In this document: piece after piece, positions 44,357 through 54,252 of the stretch
Position numbering within the stretch: the stretch's first letter is position 1
Layout: every line of letters begins with the position of its first letter
Assembly: GCA_963664045.2 (NCBI GenBank)
Contig: CAXXGT010000013.1
Span: 496,001 to 560,000, forward strand
Reading direction: 5' to 3'
DNA: 64,000 nucleotides
DNA from: JAPPHA01 sp963664045
GTDB taxonomy: Bacteria; Pseudomonadota; Alphaproteobacteria; Rhodobacterales; Rhodobacteraceae
The notes under the pieces: model-generated
What the model was told of the DNA's origin: nothing
The model's input: only the letters and a program-made list of their open reading frames with translations
The model's database searches: none
Position numbers and translations under genes: made by a program

Positions 44357-45340
44357 TCAGGATTCGTGCCGCCACTCGCTACGCAAAGGACGTGACATGA
44401 GTGAATCGAGGGAATCCTCAATCGATTCCTCGCCGTCCAGGACCCCGACGACGGCATCAATTACCGGTGTATCGATTCCAAGCTTGCGGGCAAGTCCGGT
44501 TGCCGCGCGGGCGGTATTGACACCTTCAACCGTCGTGCCTGTCGCTGGCCGCAAGCCGCTACCCAGTGCCAGTCCGAGGGAGTAGTTTCGCGAGCGGTGC
44601 GATGTGCAGGTGAGAACAAGATCTCCGAACCCCGATAGCCCCGCCAGCGTTTGATGATGTGCGCCAAGAACGACCCCGATGCGAACGACTTCAGCCCAGC
44701 CCCGGGTGATCAGCGCTGCCCGGGCGCTCTCTCCGAGACCCGATCCGATCGCCAGGCCACACGCAATAGCGACGACGTTCTTCAGCGCACCGCCCAACTG
44801 TGCGCCCGTGATGTCCTCCGACAGGTACAACCTGAATGCCGGTGTCGACAGCGAGTTCTGCAAGAGAAGGCCTTCGTCCGGACTCCGGCATGCGAGGGTC
44901 ATTGCAGCAGGTTTTCCGGAGGCCAGGTCGTCCGCGAAGCCTGGCCCGGTGAGAACGGCCGCTGTTCTTTCGGGCGCGAACGCATCGAGGATTTCGGTTT
45001 GCAGCCCGAAGCCGTTCGGGTCGATTCCCTTGGCGCACAGGACGACCGGACATCGATCGGCCGGAAGCCCGTGCCGGGACAGAAAGGCGGCGAGCGCGTG
45101 CGAAGGCAAGACCATCAGGAGCCGGGAGACACCGGAAAGGTCATCGAGACGTGATGTCGCCCGGACGCCGGGAGGTACGCGATGGTTCGGAAGATATTTC
45201 GCGTTGCTTCGGTTGGTACCGATTTCGGCCATTGCCCGATGGTTGCGTCCCCACAGGACGACGTCATGGTTGTCGCGCGCCAGGACGCAGGCAAGGGCCG
45301 TTCCGAAGGCGCCGGCACCGACGATTCCGGTCGCGTTCAA
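44357..45340 (-). CDS. gpsA: Glycerol-3-phosphate dehydrogenase [NAD(P)+]
   Basis: A 327-residue cytoplasmic enzyme that reduces dihydroxyacetone phosphate to sn-glycerol-3-phosphate for phospholipid synthesis. It has GIVGAGAFGTALACVLARDN (nucleotide-binding), VVLCAKGIDPN, LGGALKNVVAIACGLAIGSG with the catalytic Lys, and LSGFGDLVLTCTSHRSRNY. The start is TTG at 45340, overlapping the tsaD stop (TTGA), with no ATG in frame upstream, so translation is coupled to tsaD. Confidence 0.95.
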   Translation of the reverse strand: MNATGIVGAGAFGTALACVLARDNHDVVLWGRNHRAMAEIGTNRSNAKYLPNHRVPPGVRATSRLDDLSGVSRLLMVLPSHALAAFLSRHGLPADRCPVVLCAKGIDPNGFGLQTEILDAFAPERTAAVLTGPGFADDLASGKPAAMTLACRSPDEGLLLQNSLSTPAFRLYLSEDITGAQLGGALKNVVAIACGLAIGSGLGESARAALITRGWAEVVRIGVVLGAHHQTLAGLSGFGDLVLTCTSHRSRNYSLGLALGSGLRPATGTTVEGVNTARAATGLARKLGIDTPVIDAVVGVLDGEESIEDSLDSLMSRPLRSEWRHES

Positions 45341-46452
45341 GCCTTGGCCATTCGTTTTCCGGAACCCAGCATCGGCGGCGCGTCCGGATCGAGCGGCCAG
45401 CGCGGGCGCGCCTCCAGGTCGAATCCGTCACGGTGACCCCGATCGAAGAGTTCAAGGCCGGCCCAGGCAATCATGGCCGCATTATCCGTGCAATACTCCT
45501 GCGGAGGGGCGGCAAACGAGAATCCGTTGTCTTCGGCAACCCGTGAAAGCATCTTCCTCACCAGCGAGTTGGCCGCGACGCCTCCGGCGATCGCCAGCAG
45601 TGGCAGGCGATCGGTTGACGGAGAGAAACCGGTTTCCATGAAATGACTACATGCACGGTAGGTCTTGCCTGCAAGGCATTCGGCGACCGCCAGCTGAAAG
45701 CTGGCGCAGAGGTCATTGCGATCGGATTCACTAATGCCTTCGCATGTTCCGTATGCCAACCTGTCCCGGGTTCTGAGCACGGCCGTCTTGAGCCCGGAAA
45801 ACGACAGGTTCATGTCTTCTCGATCAAGAAGAGGCCGGGGAAGATCGAACCCGTGCGGGTCTCCGCTTGCGGCAGCGTTTTCAACCGCAGGCCCTCCCGG
45901 AAATCCGAGTCCGAGCATCCTGGCGACCTTGTCGAACGCTTCGCCCGGCGCATCGTCGATGGTTCCACCGAGTCGCTGGAACCGGTCAGGCGCGCGGACC
46001 ACGATGAACTGGCAATGACCGCCCGAGGCCAACAACACGAGATACGGATACGCTGCATCATCGGTCATCCGCGGAGTCAACGCATGACCAGCGAGATGGT
46101 TTACGCCAATGAGCGGTTTCCCGGCTCCGGCGGCAAGGCCTTTCGCGCACATGACACCGCTCAGCAATCCGCCGATCAGTCCGGGTCCCGCAGTAACCGC
46201 AACGGCGTCCATGTCCTGCATTGCAAGTCCGGATTCATTGAATGCCCTCTCGACGGCAATGTCCAGCTTTCCCGCATGTGCTCGTGCAGCAATCTCGGGA
46301 ACAACACCTCCGTAGGCGTCGTGGAGCCCGGCCTGGTCCAGGACGATCGAGACGAGAACCTGAGCTTCGCCGGATTCAGTGCGTCTGACAATGGAAGCTG
46401 CGGTTTCGTCGCAACTGCTTTCAAGACCGAGGACGGTTAGTGTGCCGGTCAT
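45337..46452 (-). CDS. tsaD: tRNA N6-adenosine threonylcarbamoyltransferase
   Basis: A 371-residue ASKHA-fold metalloenzyme that makes t6A37 in tRNAs reading ANN codons, together with TsaB and TsaE. VLGLESSCDETAASIV opens the protein. The metal-binding His pair is in HLAGHALTPRM, and GGHCQFIVV, GEAFDKVARMLGLGFPGG and GGVAANSLVRKML are typical. The ATG at 46452 fits the family start; the frame continues to 46497 without similarity. It is divergent from hemD, with 74 bases between starts, and begins the tsaD-gpsA-EVE run. Confidence 0.96.
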   Translation of the reverse strand: MTGTLTVLGLESSCDETAASIVRRTESGEAQVLVSIVLDQAGLHDAYGGVVPEIAARAHAGKLDIAVERAFNESGLAMQDMDAVAVTAGPGLIGGLLSGVMCAKGLAAGAGKPLIGVNHLAGHALTPRMTDDAAYPYLVLLASGGHCQFIVVRAPDRFQRLGGTIDDAPGEAFDKVARMLGLGFPGGPAVENAAASGDPHGFDLPRPLLDREDMNLSFSGLKTAVLRTRDRLAYGTCEGISESDRNDLCASFQLAVAECLAGKTYRACSHFMETGFSPSTDRLPLLAIAGGVAANSLVRKMLSRVAEDNGFSFAAPPQEYCTDNAAMIAWAGLELFDRGHRDGFDLEARPRWPLDPDAPPMLGSGKRMAKA

Positions 46453-46526
46453 TGTCAAGCGACCCCTGTCGTGGTCTTCTGGCCGGTGACCTATCACCGG
46501 TGAGCCGGCGAAAGCAACGACGTAGC

Positions 46527-47285
46527 ATGTGCAGGATCGGAAGGAGAAAATCGATCAGGAACCGGGATGTCGTGTTGATCCGGCCGATTGATCAGGGCCG
46601 CCGCCTTCGTAGGCAACTCGAGGACGGGGCGCGATCAACAGGCCGGTCTCTCAGGATATGTTCGAGCCCCCTTTCAATCATGGAAGAGGTGCCGGGAAAG
46701 ATCGGTACGCGGGGAAAGGCCGGAATCCTGTTTACGTCGGCGAATGCAGTCAGGGTCTTCTCCAGGCGATCGAACGAGCGGGACCTGAAGGCGCTGTGTG
46801 TCGGCAAGAACACGACCCTTGCCGCGATACAGGCCGGGTTGGCGATCGATCCGCAGGCATCAGTTCCTGAAACTTCCCTGGAACTGGTCGAGCGCGTCAT
46901 CTGCGACTATCGGTCCGGGGGAGGGCCTTACCTGTATGTACGTGGTTCGCCAATCGCACGGGACTTGGTATCCTTGCTCGGCGCCGAAGGAGTTCCCGTC
47001 GACCAGATCGTTGTTTACCGGCAGTTCCCGGCGTCATTGACACGTGAAGCGAAGGGAATCATTCAAGGCCGTGCTGCCTGTGTGGCCGTGTATTCAGCTT
47101 TTTCCGCTCGCCGTCTGGCAGACGAAATTGCCGATTTGGAGATTGCCGATCTGGTTTGTCCCTGTATCAGCGCGCCGGTGGGCGAAGCGCTGGCGGGAAT
47201 CTCACGGGTTTCGGTCAGGATCGCTGCCCGTCCCAACGGGGATGTCATGCAGGAATTGATTTTGAGTTGCTGCCGATTGGAGTAA
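46527..47285 (+). CDS. hemD: Uroporphyrinogen-III synthase
   Basis: A 252-residue enzyme that closes hydroxymethylbilane to uroporphyrinogen III. The family is poorly conserved, but RDVVLIRPIDQGRRLRRQLE, ILFTSANAVRVFSRR, GPYLYVRGSPIARDL, VVYRQFPAS and CISAPVGEALAG fit. The ATG at 46527 places the first strand correctly. Context, divergent from tsaD and followed by the Mic60-like gene and hemY, supports the call. The usual neighbour hemC is not between tsaD and hemD. Confidence 0.82.
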   Translation: MCRIGRRKSIRNRDVVLIRPIDQGRRLRRQLEDGARSTGRSLRICSSPLSIMEEVPGKIGTRGKAGILFTSANAVRVFSRRSNERDLKALCVGKNTTLAAIQAGLAIDPQASVPETSLELVERVICDYRSGGGPYLYVRGSPIARDLVSLLGAEGVPVDQIVVYRQFPASLTREAKGIIQGRAACVAVYSAFSARRLADEIADLEIADLVCPCISAPVGEALAGISRVSVRIAARPNGDVMQELILSCCRLE

Positions 47286-47370
47286 GTTTGGATATTGGAT
47301 TGTCTAAATCTAACGGGTGAGGCCGATCACGCGGTAGAATTGGCCGTAGAGGGGAAGGACGGCTTTCGTA

Positions 47371-48684
47371 ATGGGTTCAGGTGACAAGGCTGTCGGGAAC
47401 AAACCTTCGGTGGGCAAAGAGTCCGGGGTATCCCCGGAGCGGGAAGACACGCACCGATCCGAAGAGAGCGAGGTCCCGTCGGCAGAACAGCCGAAAAAGG
47501 AAACGGCCAGGCGCAGTGGTTTCTTGCGGGTACCGGGAACGGTATCCGGGAAAATCCTCTTCGTCATCGTGGCTTTCGTTGCTGCCGCCGTGTTGACGCT
47601 CTGGGCGGCTCCAAGAATTGCTCGCGTTCTGCCGTCCGGTCTGGAACCCGTGGCGATCCTGCTTTCACCGGGCCAAAGCGAGGCAACCGCCAGGATTGAT
47701 TCCCTTGAAAAAAACGTTCTTGACCGGTTAACAGGGATTGAGGAGCGCCTCGCGACGATCGAAGGTTCGACCGGGCAGCTTGTTTCGGATGCCGAAGCTG
47801 CACTCATGTTGTCAAGCTACGATGATTTTGTTGAATTCAGACTCGAGAGCGTTCGGGACATGCTTTCGGCCGAAAGGAATGGCGATCTGGCGAGGCGGAT
47901 CGATACGGTGGAATCACGCCTTGACGCGATCGTTTCCGATCAGTCAATCCTGCGGGAGCTGGTCGAAGTTGGTGGAGGACCGGATTCTCCCGCGGTGTCA
48001 TCGGAAGTCCTGGGGCGAATTGCCGGGTACCAGACCGAGCTGACAGGTCTCAGGAACGACCTTGCGGACTTCGCGTCCCGCCAGGGAGACGCGATGAACC
48101 GTGTCGAGGACTTGGCAAGCCGTTTTGATGATATGGAAGATACCCTGGCAGCGCTGAACTCGGGGGCTTCCGGAGTTGATTCGGTTCAATTGGCCGAACT
48201 TGATGACATCAGGTTGGCGCTTGCATCAGGCGACGCGTTTTTGCATGCCGTGAATTCGCTGGCCGGACGGCCCGGCATCGATGTCCCGCCGGCTCTTTCG
48301 GACATAGCGTCGTCCGGAACACCTCCGGTGGCAGAGTTGAGGCGCCGATTCCCCGAAGCCGCATACGGCGCAATCCAGGCGTCCGTCCTGGCGGAAACGG
48401 GAGACGGCTTGGCGGAACGATCCATCGCCTTTCTCAGGTCCCTGGTTGTGACGCGTTCCCTCGAACCACGTGAAGGAAACGACGTGGATGCCATCCTTTC
48501 GCGCATGGAGGCGCAACTGGAAGCGGGAGACCTGGGTGGGGTGCTCAGGGAAGGCTTTTCCTTGCCCGATGATGCATCAGTGTCGATGGCGGACTGGCTG
48601 GCGGATGTGCGCCGCCTAGACGCCGCGTTCGTCGCCCTTGACGGATTCGCAGGATCTGCTGGCCGCGTTAAGGTCAACAACTGA
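47371..48684 (+). CDS. Mic60/mitofilin-like inner-membrane protein (COG4223)
   Basis: A 437-residue membrane-anchored protein: acidic disordered N-terminus (1-50), one transmembrane helix at about 61-80 (KILFVIVAFVAAAVLTLWAA), a long coiled coil (about 95-285), and a C-terminal helical region of the mitofilin type. Located between hemD and hemY, as in most Alphaproteobacteria. The bacterial Mic60 is linked to inner-membrane curvature and contact with the outer membrane. The function is inferred from position and architecture. Confidence 0.8.
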   Translation: MGSGDKAVGNKPSVGKESGVSPEREDTHRSEESEVPSAEQPKKETARRSGFLRVPGTVSGKILFVIVAFVAAAVLTLWAAPRIARVLPSGLEPVAILLSPGQSEATARIDSLEKNVLDRLTGIEERLATIEGSTGQLVSDAEAALMLSSYDDFVEFRLESVRDMLSAERNGDLARRIDTVESRLDAIVSDQSILRELVEVGGGPDSPAVSSEVLGRIAGYQTELTGLRNDLADFASRQGDAMNRVEDLASRFDDMEDTLAALNSGASGVDSVQLAELDDIRLALASGDAFLHAVNSLAGRPGIDVPPALSDIASSGTPPVAELRRRFPEAAYGAIQASVLAETGDGLAERSIAFLRSLVVTRSLEPREGNDVDAILSRMEAQLEAGDLGGVLREGFSLPDDASVSMADWLADVRRLDAAFVALDGFAGSAGRVKVNN

Positions 48685-48700
48685 CGAAGTTTGGCATGAA

Positions 48701-50077
48701 ATGATCTGGCAAGCGACAAAGATCGCGTTCTTCCTGCTGGCGGTTGTCGGCATCGCGTTCGCGGCCGACGTCTTCATCGGTACGGGCGAAATCGTCCGAA
48801 TGTCTTTTCGTGGTCGCGAGATCAGCATGACGACGCCGGTGCTCGCGCTCGGCGTCGTTGCCGCACTGGTCGGCTTGTGGCTCCTGCTTTACCTGGCCGG
48901 TCTGGCGGTTGCGGTCATTGCGTTCTTCAGCGGCGACGAGACGGCAATATCAAGGTATCTGGATCGCAATCGTGAGCGACGCGGATTCGATGCCCTTGCG
49001 CGCGGAATGGTCGCCCTGGCTGTCGGCGAGGCACGCGAAGCATCGGTGCAGGCAGGTCGTGCAGAGCGTGATCTCAAACGGCCGGAATTGACCAATCTCA
49101 TCAACGCCCAGGCAGCTGAACTGAGCGGGAACCGAACACGGGCGGAGGAGTATTACAAGCAGCTCCTCGGTGACGGTGCGACCCGGGTCATCGGTGTTCG
49201 CGGACTCATGAAGCAGAAGCTTGAGGACGGGGACAGCGAAACTGCCCTCAAGCTTGCCGAGAAGGCGCTGGAATTGCGGCCCAGGCATGGGGAGACCATC
49301 TCGACCTTGCTTAAGCTGCAACTGGAACAGGAAGACTGGGCGGGTGCCCGCAAGACGCTTCTCGCGAGTGTTCGGGCAAAGAACCTTCCCAGGGCCGTTG
49401 CCAAACGCCGCGAAGCCGTTGTCGCGTTGGCAGATGCGCGACGGCGCCAGGAATCGGATGACACATCCGGTGCGGCCAGGGCCGCGGCCGAAGCCAATCG
49501 TTTGTCGCCGTCCCTGATCCCGGCAGCGGTGCTGGCAGCAAGTTTCGAGAAGAAAAAGGGAAACGCACGAAAGGCGGAGGCGATCCTGCGAAAGGCCTGG
49601 TCTGCGAATCCCCATCCGGACCTGGCAACTGCTTTTGCCGCCATCCGTCCCGACGAGACGCCGACGGAGAGGCTGAGGAGGTTTCAGCAATTGCTGAAGC
49701 TCAACCCTTCGTTCGAGGAAACGCGTCTCCTGAAAGCGGAGCTGTTGTTGGCGGCGGAAGATCTGAGCGGTGCGCGAAAGGCACTGGGATCGATGGCGGA
49801 AGAGGAGCCGACGGTCAGGTCACTGGCGATCATGGGCGCAATCGCAAAGAGTGAAGGTTCCAGTGAACAGGTTGTACGCGGCTGGTTGACACGGGCTTTG
49901 AGTGCGTCAGGCGGTGCCAGGTGGATTTGCGAGAGTTGCAGCCACGTTCACTCATCCTGGACAGCAGTTTGCGAAAACTGCAAGGCATTCGACACCCTGA
50001 GTTGGAAAGCCCCGAAAGCCGGTTCGGACTCCGGCGATTCGACGCCGGTCCTGGCGCTGCAATCGATCGACCTGTAA
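48701..50077 (+). CDS. hemY: HemY-like TPR membrane protein
   Basis: A 458-residue protein with two N-terminal membrane helices (IAFFLLAVVGIAFAADVF and LALGVVAALVGLWLLLYLAG) and then TPR repeats. A C-terminal zinc ribbon-like CESCSHVHSSWTAVCENCKA ends it. This matches the alphaproteobacterial HemY proteins named from the E. coli hemCDXY operon; the exact role in haem synthesis or in the envelope is unsettled. The ATG at 48701 is 17 bases after the Mic60-like stop; a TTG at 48638 would overlap that gene. Confidence 0.87.
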   Translation: MIWQATKIAFFLLAVVGIAFAADVFIGTGEIVRMSFRGREISMTTPVLALGVVAALVGLWLLLYLAGLAVAVIAFFSGDETAISRYLDRNRERRGFDALARGMVALAVGEAREASVQAGRAERDLKRPELTNLINAQAAELSGNRTRAEEYYKQLLGDGATRVIGVRGLMKQKLEDGDSETALKLAEKALELRPRHGETISTLLKLQLEQEDWAGARKTLLASVRAKNLPRAVAKRREAVVALADARRRQESDDTSGAARAAAEANRLSPSLIPAAVLAASFEKKKGNARKAEAILRKAWSANPHPDLATAFAAIRPDETPTERLRRFQQLLKLNPSFEETRLLKAELLLAAEDLSGARKALGSMAEEEPTVRSLAIMGAIAKSEGSSEQVVRGWLTRALSASGGARWICESCSHVHSSWTAVCENCKAFDTLSWKAPKAGSDSGDSTPVLALQSIDL

Positions 50078-50550
50078 GCACGTCTCCATTGGGGGATGCG
50101 TCTATGTGAACCTTCCACGATCCGGCGAATCTTTTCTGTCGATTTCGATAACAAAGTCTTCTTTTCCTCGTTTCGTTGTTGTGAGGCATGTCCTTCCTGC
50201 AGTCTCGGGGCGGGGCGATCCTCAACAGATTTCTTCCGGGAACCGGGCCAGTATTGCGGGGGTTGCAACAGCATCAAGTGATTCAGGTGCTCAATCGAGG
50301 CACGGTGCTTGCGTTTGCCGCCCACGGATATAGTTTCCGCGAGGGTCTTGGCACGAAGACCAGCCTAGGGCCGTCGTGAGTCGATCTGCAGACGTAGATG
50401 TCATGACGAGGGTCAAGTCAGTGCTCCCGGGAAGTGCTCAGACCTTGAGTGATCTTCGCAAGCGCTCATCGTGGGTCTGGTGCCGCGCCATGGAAGGAAC
50501 AAGGCACTGCAAACCAAATCCTGCCCGGCTGGGCAGATCGGAGGTGGGGA
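50078..50550. other. Intergenic, no gene seen
   Basis: Between hemY and the Rieske oxygenase. Frames in this stretch are short and show no family features. It ends with a strong GGAGGTGGGG ribosome site for the oxygenase at 50551. Confidence 0.4.
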
Positions 50551-51576
50551 ATGTATCTGAAAAACGCCTGGTACGTCGCTGGTTGGAGCAGGGATTACAC
50601 ACGCGACCTGAAACCGGAGACGTTTCTGGGCGAGAACATCGTGTTCTTCAGGAAGGAAGACGGGCAGGTCGTCGCGCTTGAAGATTCATGTCCCCACAGG
50701 AAACTGCCGTTGTCGAAAGGCCGCCTGAGAGGTGACCTGGTCGAGTGCGGCTATCACGGCCTCACATTTGATTGCCGGGGGACATGCGTGGCTGCCCCAA
50801 CCCAACCCGATCATGTTCCCGGGCGCGCCCGGGTCAAATCCTACCCGGTCGTCGAACGGTACCGGCTGCTCTGGATCTGGACGGGCGATCCTCAAATGGC
50901 GGATCCCGACCAGATCTTTCCGATCGAAAATCACGAGAATCCGAATTGGGGCTCAACCGACGGCGGCGTCATGGATATTGACTGCAACTACCTTTGGGTC
51001 GTCGACAACCTGCTTGACCCCAGCCACGTTGCCTGGGTCCACGTCACGTCTTTCGCTGGCGCAGGTACCGATGATCAGCCGCTGAAGGTGGAAAAAACCG
51101 AACGCGGTGTCCTGGTTTCCCGCTGGATCATGGGGCAGATGCCGTCCCCTTATTACGCTGATCTCGTGAAATTCCAGGGGCCTTGCGACAGGCTGCAGCA
51201 CTATGAAATGTGTTTTCCCGCGATTGCTCTCAACAAGTCGGTCTACACTCCGGCAGGAACCGGGGGGCCTGGCAAGCCGCCGGTCAGCAAGACCTATGTC
51301 AACATTTCGTACAATTTCATGACCCCGATAGACGAAAACCGAACCCGGTATTTCTGGTTCCAGCATCGCAATACGGATCCGGACGACAAGGAGATTTCGG
51401 ACCGGATGAACGCGGGTGCGCGCGCTGCGTTTGAAGAGGACCGGGACATCCTGGTCGCGGTTCACAGGGGAATGGCAAACATGACGACACCCAACATTGA
51501 TCTTGGCCTGGATGCGGGAGCCAAGCTGTTCAGGCGCGGACTTCAGCAACGCATAGACGCCCAGCACACGGCTTGA
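50551..51576 (+). CDS. Rieske-type oxygenase (vanillate O-demethylase-like)
   Basis: A 341-residue mononuclear non-haem iron oxygenase alpha subunit. The Rieske centre is CPHRKLPLSKG, then CGYHG, within the first 75 residues. The catalytic domain has the iron-binding region NYLWVVDNLLDPSHVAWVH (Asn/Asp, then two His ligands). The C-terminus AFEEDRDILVAVHRGMANMT, DLGLDAGAKLFRR is typical. VanA-like members demethylate aromatic ethers or N-methyl groups, releasing formaldehyde. A reductase partner is not adjacent. The ATG at 50551 follows GGAGG by six bases. A decayed relative lies at 54249-54960. Confidence 0.88.
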   Translation: MYLKNAWYVAGWSRDYTRDLKPETFLGENIVFFRKEDGQVVALEDSCPHRKLPLSKGRLRGDLVECGYHGLTFDCRGTCVAAPTQPDHVPGRARVKSYPVVERYRLLWIWTGDPQMADPDQIFPIENHENPNWGSTDGGVMDIDCNYLWVVDNLLDPSHVAWVHVTSFAGAGTDDQPLKVEKTERGVLVSRWIMGQMPSPYYADLVKFQGPCDRLQHYEMCFPAIALNKSVYTPAGTGGPGKPPVSKTYVNISYNFMTPIDENRTRYFWFQHRNTDPDDKEISDRMNAGARAAFEEDRDILVAVHRGMANMTTPNIDLGLDAGAKLFRRGLQQRIDAQHTA

Positions 51577-51991
51577 TAAGCCACGATGAATCCGGCCTCG
51601 ATGTCTTGAGGAAGTCCGGACCGGCTTTCAAACCGGCTCTCCGGTGGCAGCACCTGCCGCCAGGCGAGCATCGATGGATGTGTTGCGTTTATCCTTCAAA
51701 GGCGTCGGTGCATGCCCGGTGATCGACATCTTCATATTCCGTTCGCCTCGATTTTCGCGTTGCAAGCATGGTATGAGACCCATGAAATGGTAGGTGGTGC
51801 CGTTCCATTGGAAACATGCCACGATCCAGGTCCGTTCATGTCGTCTTGGTGGTGGATGCGGCTCGGGAAAGCGTTGATGAATTGGCAGTTGGAAGTATTT
51901 CTTCAGGGAGCAATGGCTTTTCCGGTCCCCGTTTTGCCAAGGCCAAAAAGAGACTGCCAGGTGCCAGGAGTAGCGAACTCCCGTAGGATTC
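51577..51991. other. Intergenic, no gene seen
   Basis: This separates the Rieske oxygenase from the HEAT-repeat gene. No frame is convincing and no site is identifiable. Confidence 0.4.
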
Positions 51992-52858
51992 ATGTCGTCG
52001 ATGGCTGAACCGGCGCCACCAAGGAAGGCCGAACGAAGCCGGCAATTGGACCTGTTCGATGAACGTCGCCCGGCGGATATTCGTCCTCAAACGCAAACGG
52101 AAGGCGAGTCAACATCTCTGGCATTAAAGGCTCTCCCTGATTCCGAGTTGGTCGAACGGGTCGCGCACGCCAACCTGGCAACCGTTGACACGCTCGCCGA
52201 TGAAATCGTCGCACGGTCACTGACGGCGGCGGTTCCGGCGCTTGAACGGCTGTGGCGCCGCTTCCACGGCTTCGGCATCAATCGCCCTTTCCGTGAACAG
52301 AGCGCGGTACTGGAGACACTTGCACGGCTGAACGGTCCTGAAGCGCGTTCCGCGTTGAGGCGAATCGCGCTTGGGCCAGGCGTGCCGGACTCTTTGCTAC
52401 CAGCTGTCCTTCGCGCTGCCGCCGACAAAAGGCTCGACCTGCCTGCCTCGTTCGTTGCCGATTTCCTCGATCACGAGGACGCGGCGATTCGCGAACCGGC
52501 CTTTGCGCTTGCGCATGCGGCGAACGTGTCCGTGCTTCGCCTGCGGGAAGGTCTGTCTGACCGATTGGCGTCGATCCGTCGTGACGCGGCGGTCGCACTT
52601 GCGTTCCGGGGCGATGCATCTGGCCGTGACGTGCTGATCACCGTGCTCGCGCATGCGCCGTCCGTCGAATTGATCGACGCGCTGGGCGTAATCTGCGACG
52701 ACGAGGCGATCGTCGAACTCGGACGCTGCGCCATGCGGTTTCCCGTTTTTGCGCCACGCGCTGTCGCCATCCTTCGCGAACTGGACAGCCCAAAGGCCGA
52801 AAGGCTCGTTGCCCGACTGGAAGCGGGCTTGGAGGGTCAGGTCATCGAAGAGGCGTGA
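51992..52858 (+). CDS. HEAT-repeat protein
   Basis: A 288-residue all-helical protein with about five HEAT-like repeats from residue 70 on, seen in alternating blocks such as PALERLWRRFHGFG, LLPAVLRAAADKRLDLP, FVADFLDHEDAAIREPAFAL, REGLSDRLASIRRDAAVALA and LVARLEAGLE. The first 45 residues are charged and disordered. The family is a scaffold for protein or substrate binding; no catalytic motif is present. Start at 51992 or the ATG nine bases later. Its link to the oxidoreductases around it is unknown. Confidence 0.7.
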   Translation: MSSMAEPAPPRKAERSRQLDLFDERRPADIRPQTQTEGESTSLALKALPDSELVERVAHANLATVDTLADEIVARSLTAAVPALERLWRRFHGFGINRPFREQSAVLETLARLNGPEARSALRRIALGPGVPDSLLPAVLRAAADKRLDLPASFVADFLDHEDAAIREPAFALAHAANVSVLRLREGLSDRLASIRRDAAVALAFRGDASGRDVLITVLAHAPSVELIDALGVICDDEAIVELGRCAMRFPVFAPRAVAILRELDSPKAERLVARLEAGLEGQVIEEA

Positions 52859-53016
52859 AGTACGCGGATCCGTCGGAATCGAGTCCTGACGGTCAGGGTT
52901 TTGCAATACTGAATCCGTGGCGCTTTTGGAGCCTTTCGGGAGTGCATTGCCGTTTCCGTCTGGTTCCGCGAGGCGCTGTCATTCGAAAGGGGACTTCCGT
53001 TGATCTTGCAAGCGGG

Positions 53017-54252
53017 TCAGTCCCTGGATGCAGTGCAGCCTTGTCTGGCGTCGGGCTCCAGCCGCGCTTCCAGTTCGGTTACGGAAGTGAACATCGGCGA
53101 ATGCGAGAAGCGTGCGGTCTCCAGCCGCAGATCAGGAAATCTCGCCGCGAGCAGGGCAACCGTTTCCTCGACCTCCACGGTGACGACAAAACGCCCGATG
53201 CACGAAAATGCGCCGCCCCCGAAATTCAGATGCAAGGGCTCGTCCTTGCGATCGATGTCAAAGACCTCGGGCGCGTGATAGTAGTCCGCGTTCCAATGGG
53301 TTGCCCCGATGTTCGCGAAGACCGGGGTTCCCACCGGCAGGGCAACTCCGGCAACCTCTGTTTTCGACAAGACCTCCCGCGACGTGGAGATCGTTCGCGG
53401 GTGATATCGCATGACCTCCTGCACCGCGCGCGCCGCCAATTCCGGGTGGGCGCCAAGACCGGCCCAGATGTCGGGCCGGCGGGCCAGTTCGATGATGGCA
53501 ATCGCGATCTGGTGCGATGAGTTGTCCGTGTTGGCTTCTGCCAGCTTGATGACCCAGTTGCGAAGGTCATCTGCATCCAGTTGCCCGGCCTCCTCCGCGC
53601 GGATCAAATCGGAAAGGAGGTCGTCGCCTGGATGGTTCCGGCGATCGGCAACGCGTTCATCGACAAAGTCGATGAGTGCTTCGAACGCCGCGATTACTGC
53701 CGGAGTGTGCTTCGGGTCGCGCGTGTGGACCTGCTGAACCGCGTGCGACGTCCTTGCCACGAAGTCAGCATCGCTGGCCGGAGCACCCACCCAGTGACAA
53801 TAGACGGCGGAAGGAATCCTGTCGCACAACGTGGATATCAGATCAACGGGCCGGTCTGTCGGAATTGCGTTCACGATTTCGGTCACCACATTGCGGATGT
53901 CGGGTCGGAACGCTTCCGCCGTCCCCTCGTTCAGCAATCTTGTAATCGGTCGCCTGAGGTCGCTGCGACGACGACCGCGATCGAAAAACGAGATCGATCT
54001 GCGCTTGTATTCGAGGGGGCGTCCCTCGGGCAAACCCAGGATCTCGATCAGCTTGGGGTGACCCGTTCCGAAATTCCGTTCGATGATCGCCTTTCGGCAC
54101 AGGTCGTAATCCAGCAGTTCGACGCCGCGCTCGCTCCTTGCGATCTTCCATTTCCGCGCCCATCCCGAAAGCACCGGAAACGGTGCGGCCTGGTAATCGG
54201 CTCTCGAAAAATCGAGGACCGGAAGATCTGACACGGCTCGCGGCTTCATCAT
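53017..54252 (-). CDS. Cytochrome P450
   Basis: A 411-residue soluble bacterial P450. The K-helix ExxR is in RAVQEVMRYHPRTIS. The haem-binding loop is LNFGGGAFSCIGRFVVTVE, with the Cys ligand and Ser in place of the usual basic or His residue. The I-helix reads AEANTDNSSHQIAIAII and lacks the common acid-Thr pair, so the proton relay may differ. The ATG at 54252 overlaps the stop of the preceding Rieske remnant by four bases, showing that the pair was once an operon. A ferredoxin partner is not adjacent. Confidence 0.9.
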   Translation of the reverse strand: MMKPRAVSDLPVLDFSRADYQAAPFPVLSGWARKWKIARSERGVELLDYDLCRKAIIERNFGTGHPKLIEILGLPEGRPLEYKRRSISFFDRGRRRSDLRRPITRLLNEGTAEAFRPDIRNVVTEIVNAIPTDRPVDLISTLCDRIPSAVYCHWVGAPASDADFVARTSHAVQQVHTRDPKHTPAVIAAFEALIDFVDERVADRRNHPGDDLLSDLIRAEEAGQLDADDLRNWVIKLAEANTDNSSHQIAIAIIELARRPDIWAGLGAHPELAARAVQEVMRYHPRTISTSREVLSKTEVAGVALPVGTPVFANIGATHWNADYYHAPEVFDIDRKDEPLHLNFGGGAFSCIGRFVVTVEVEETVALLAARFPDLRLETARFSHSPMFTSVTELEARLEPDARQGCTASRD

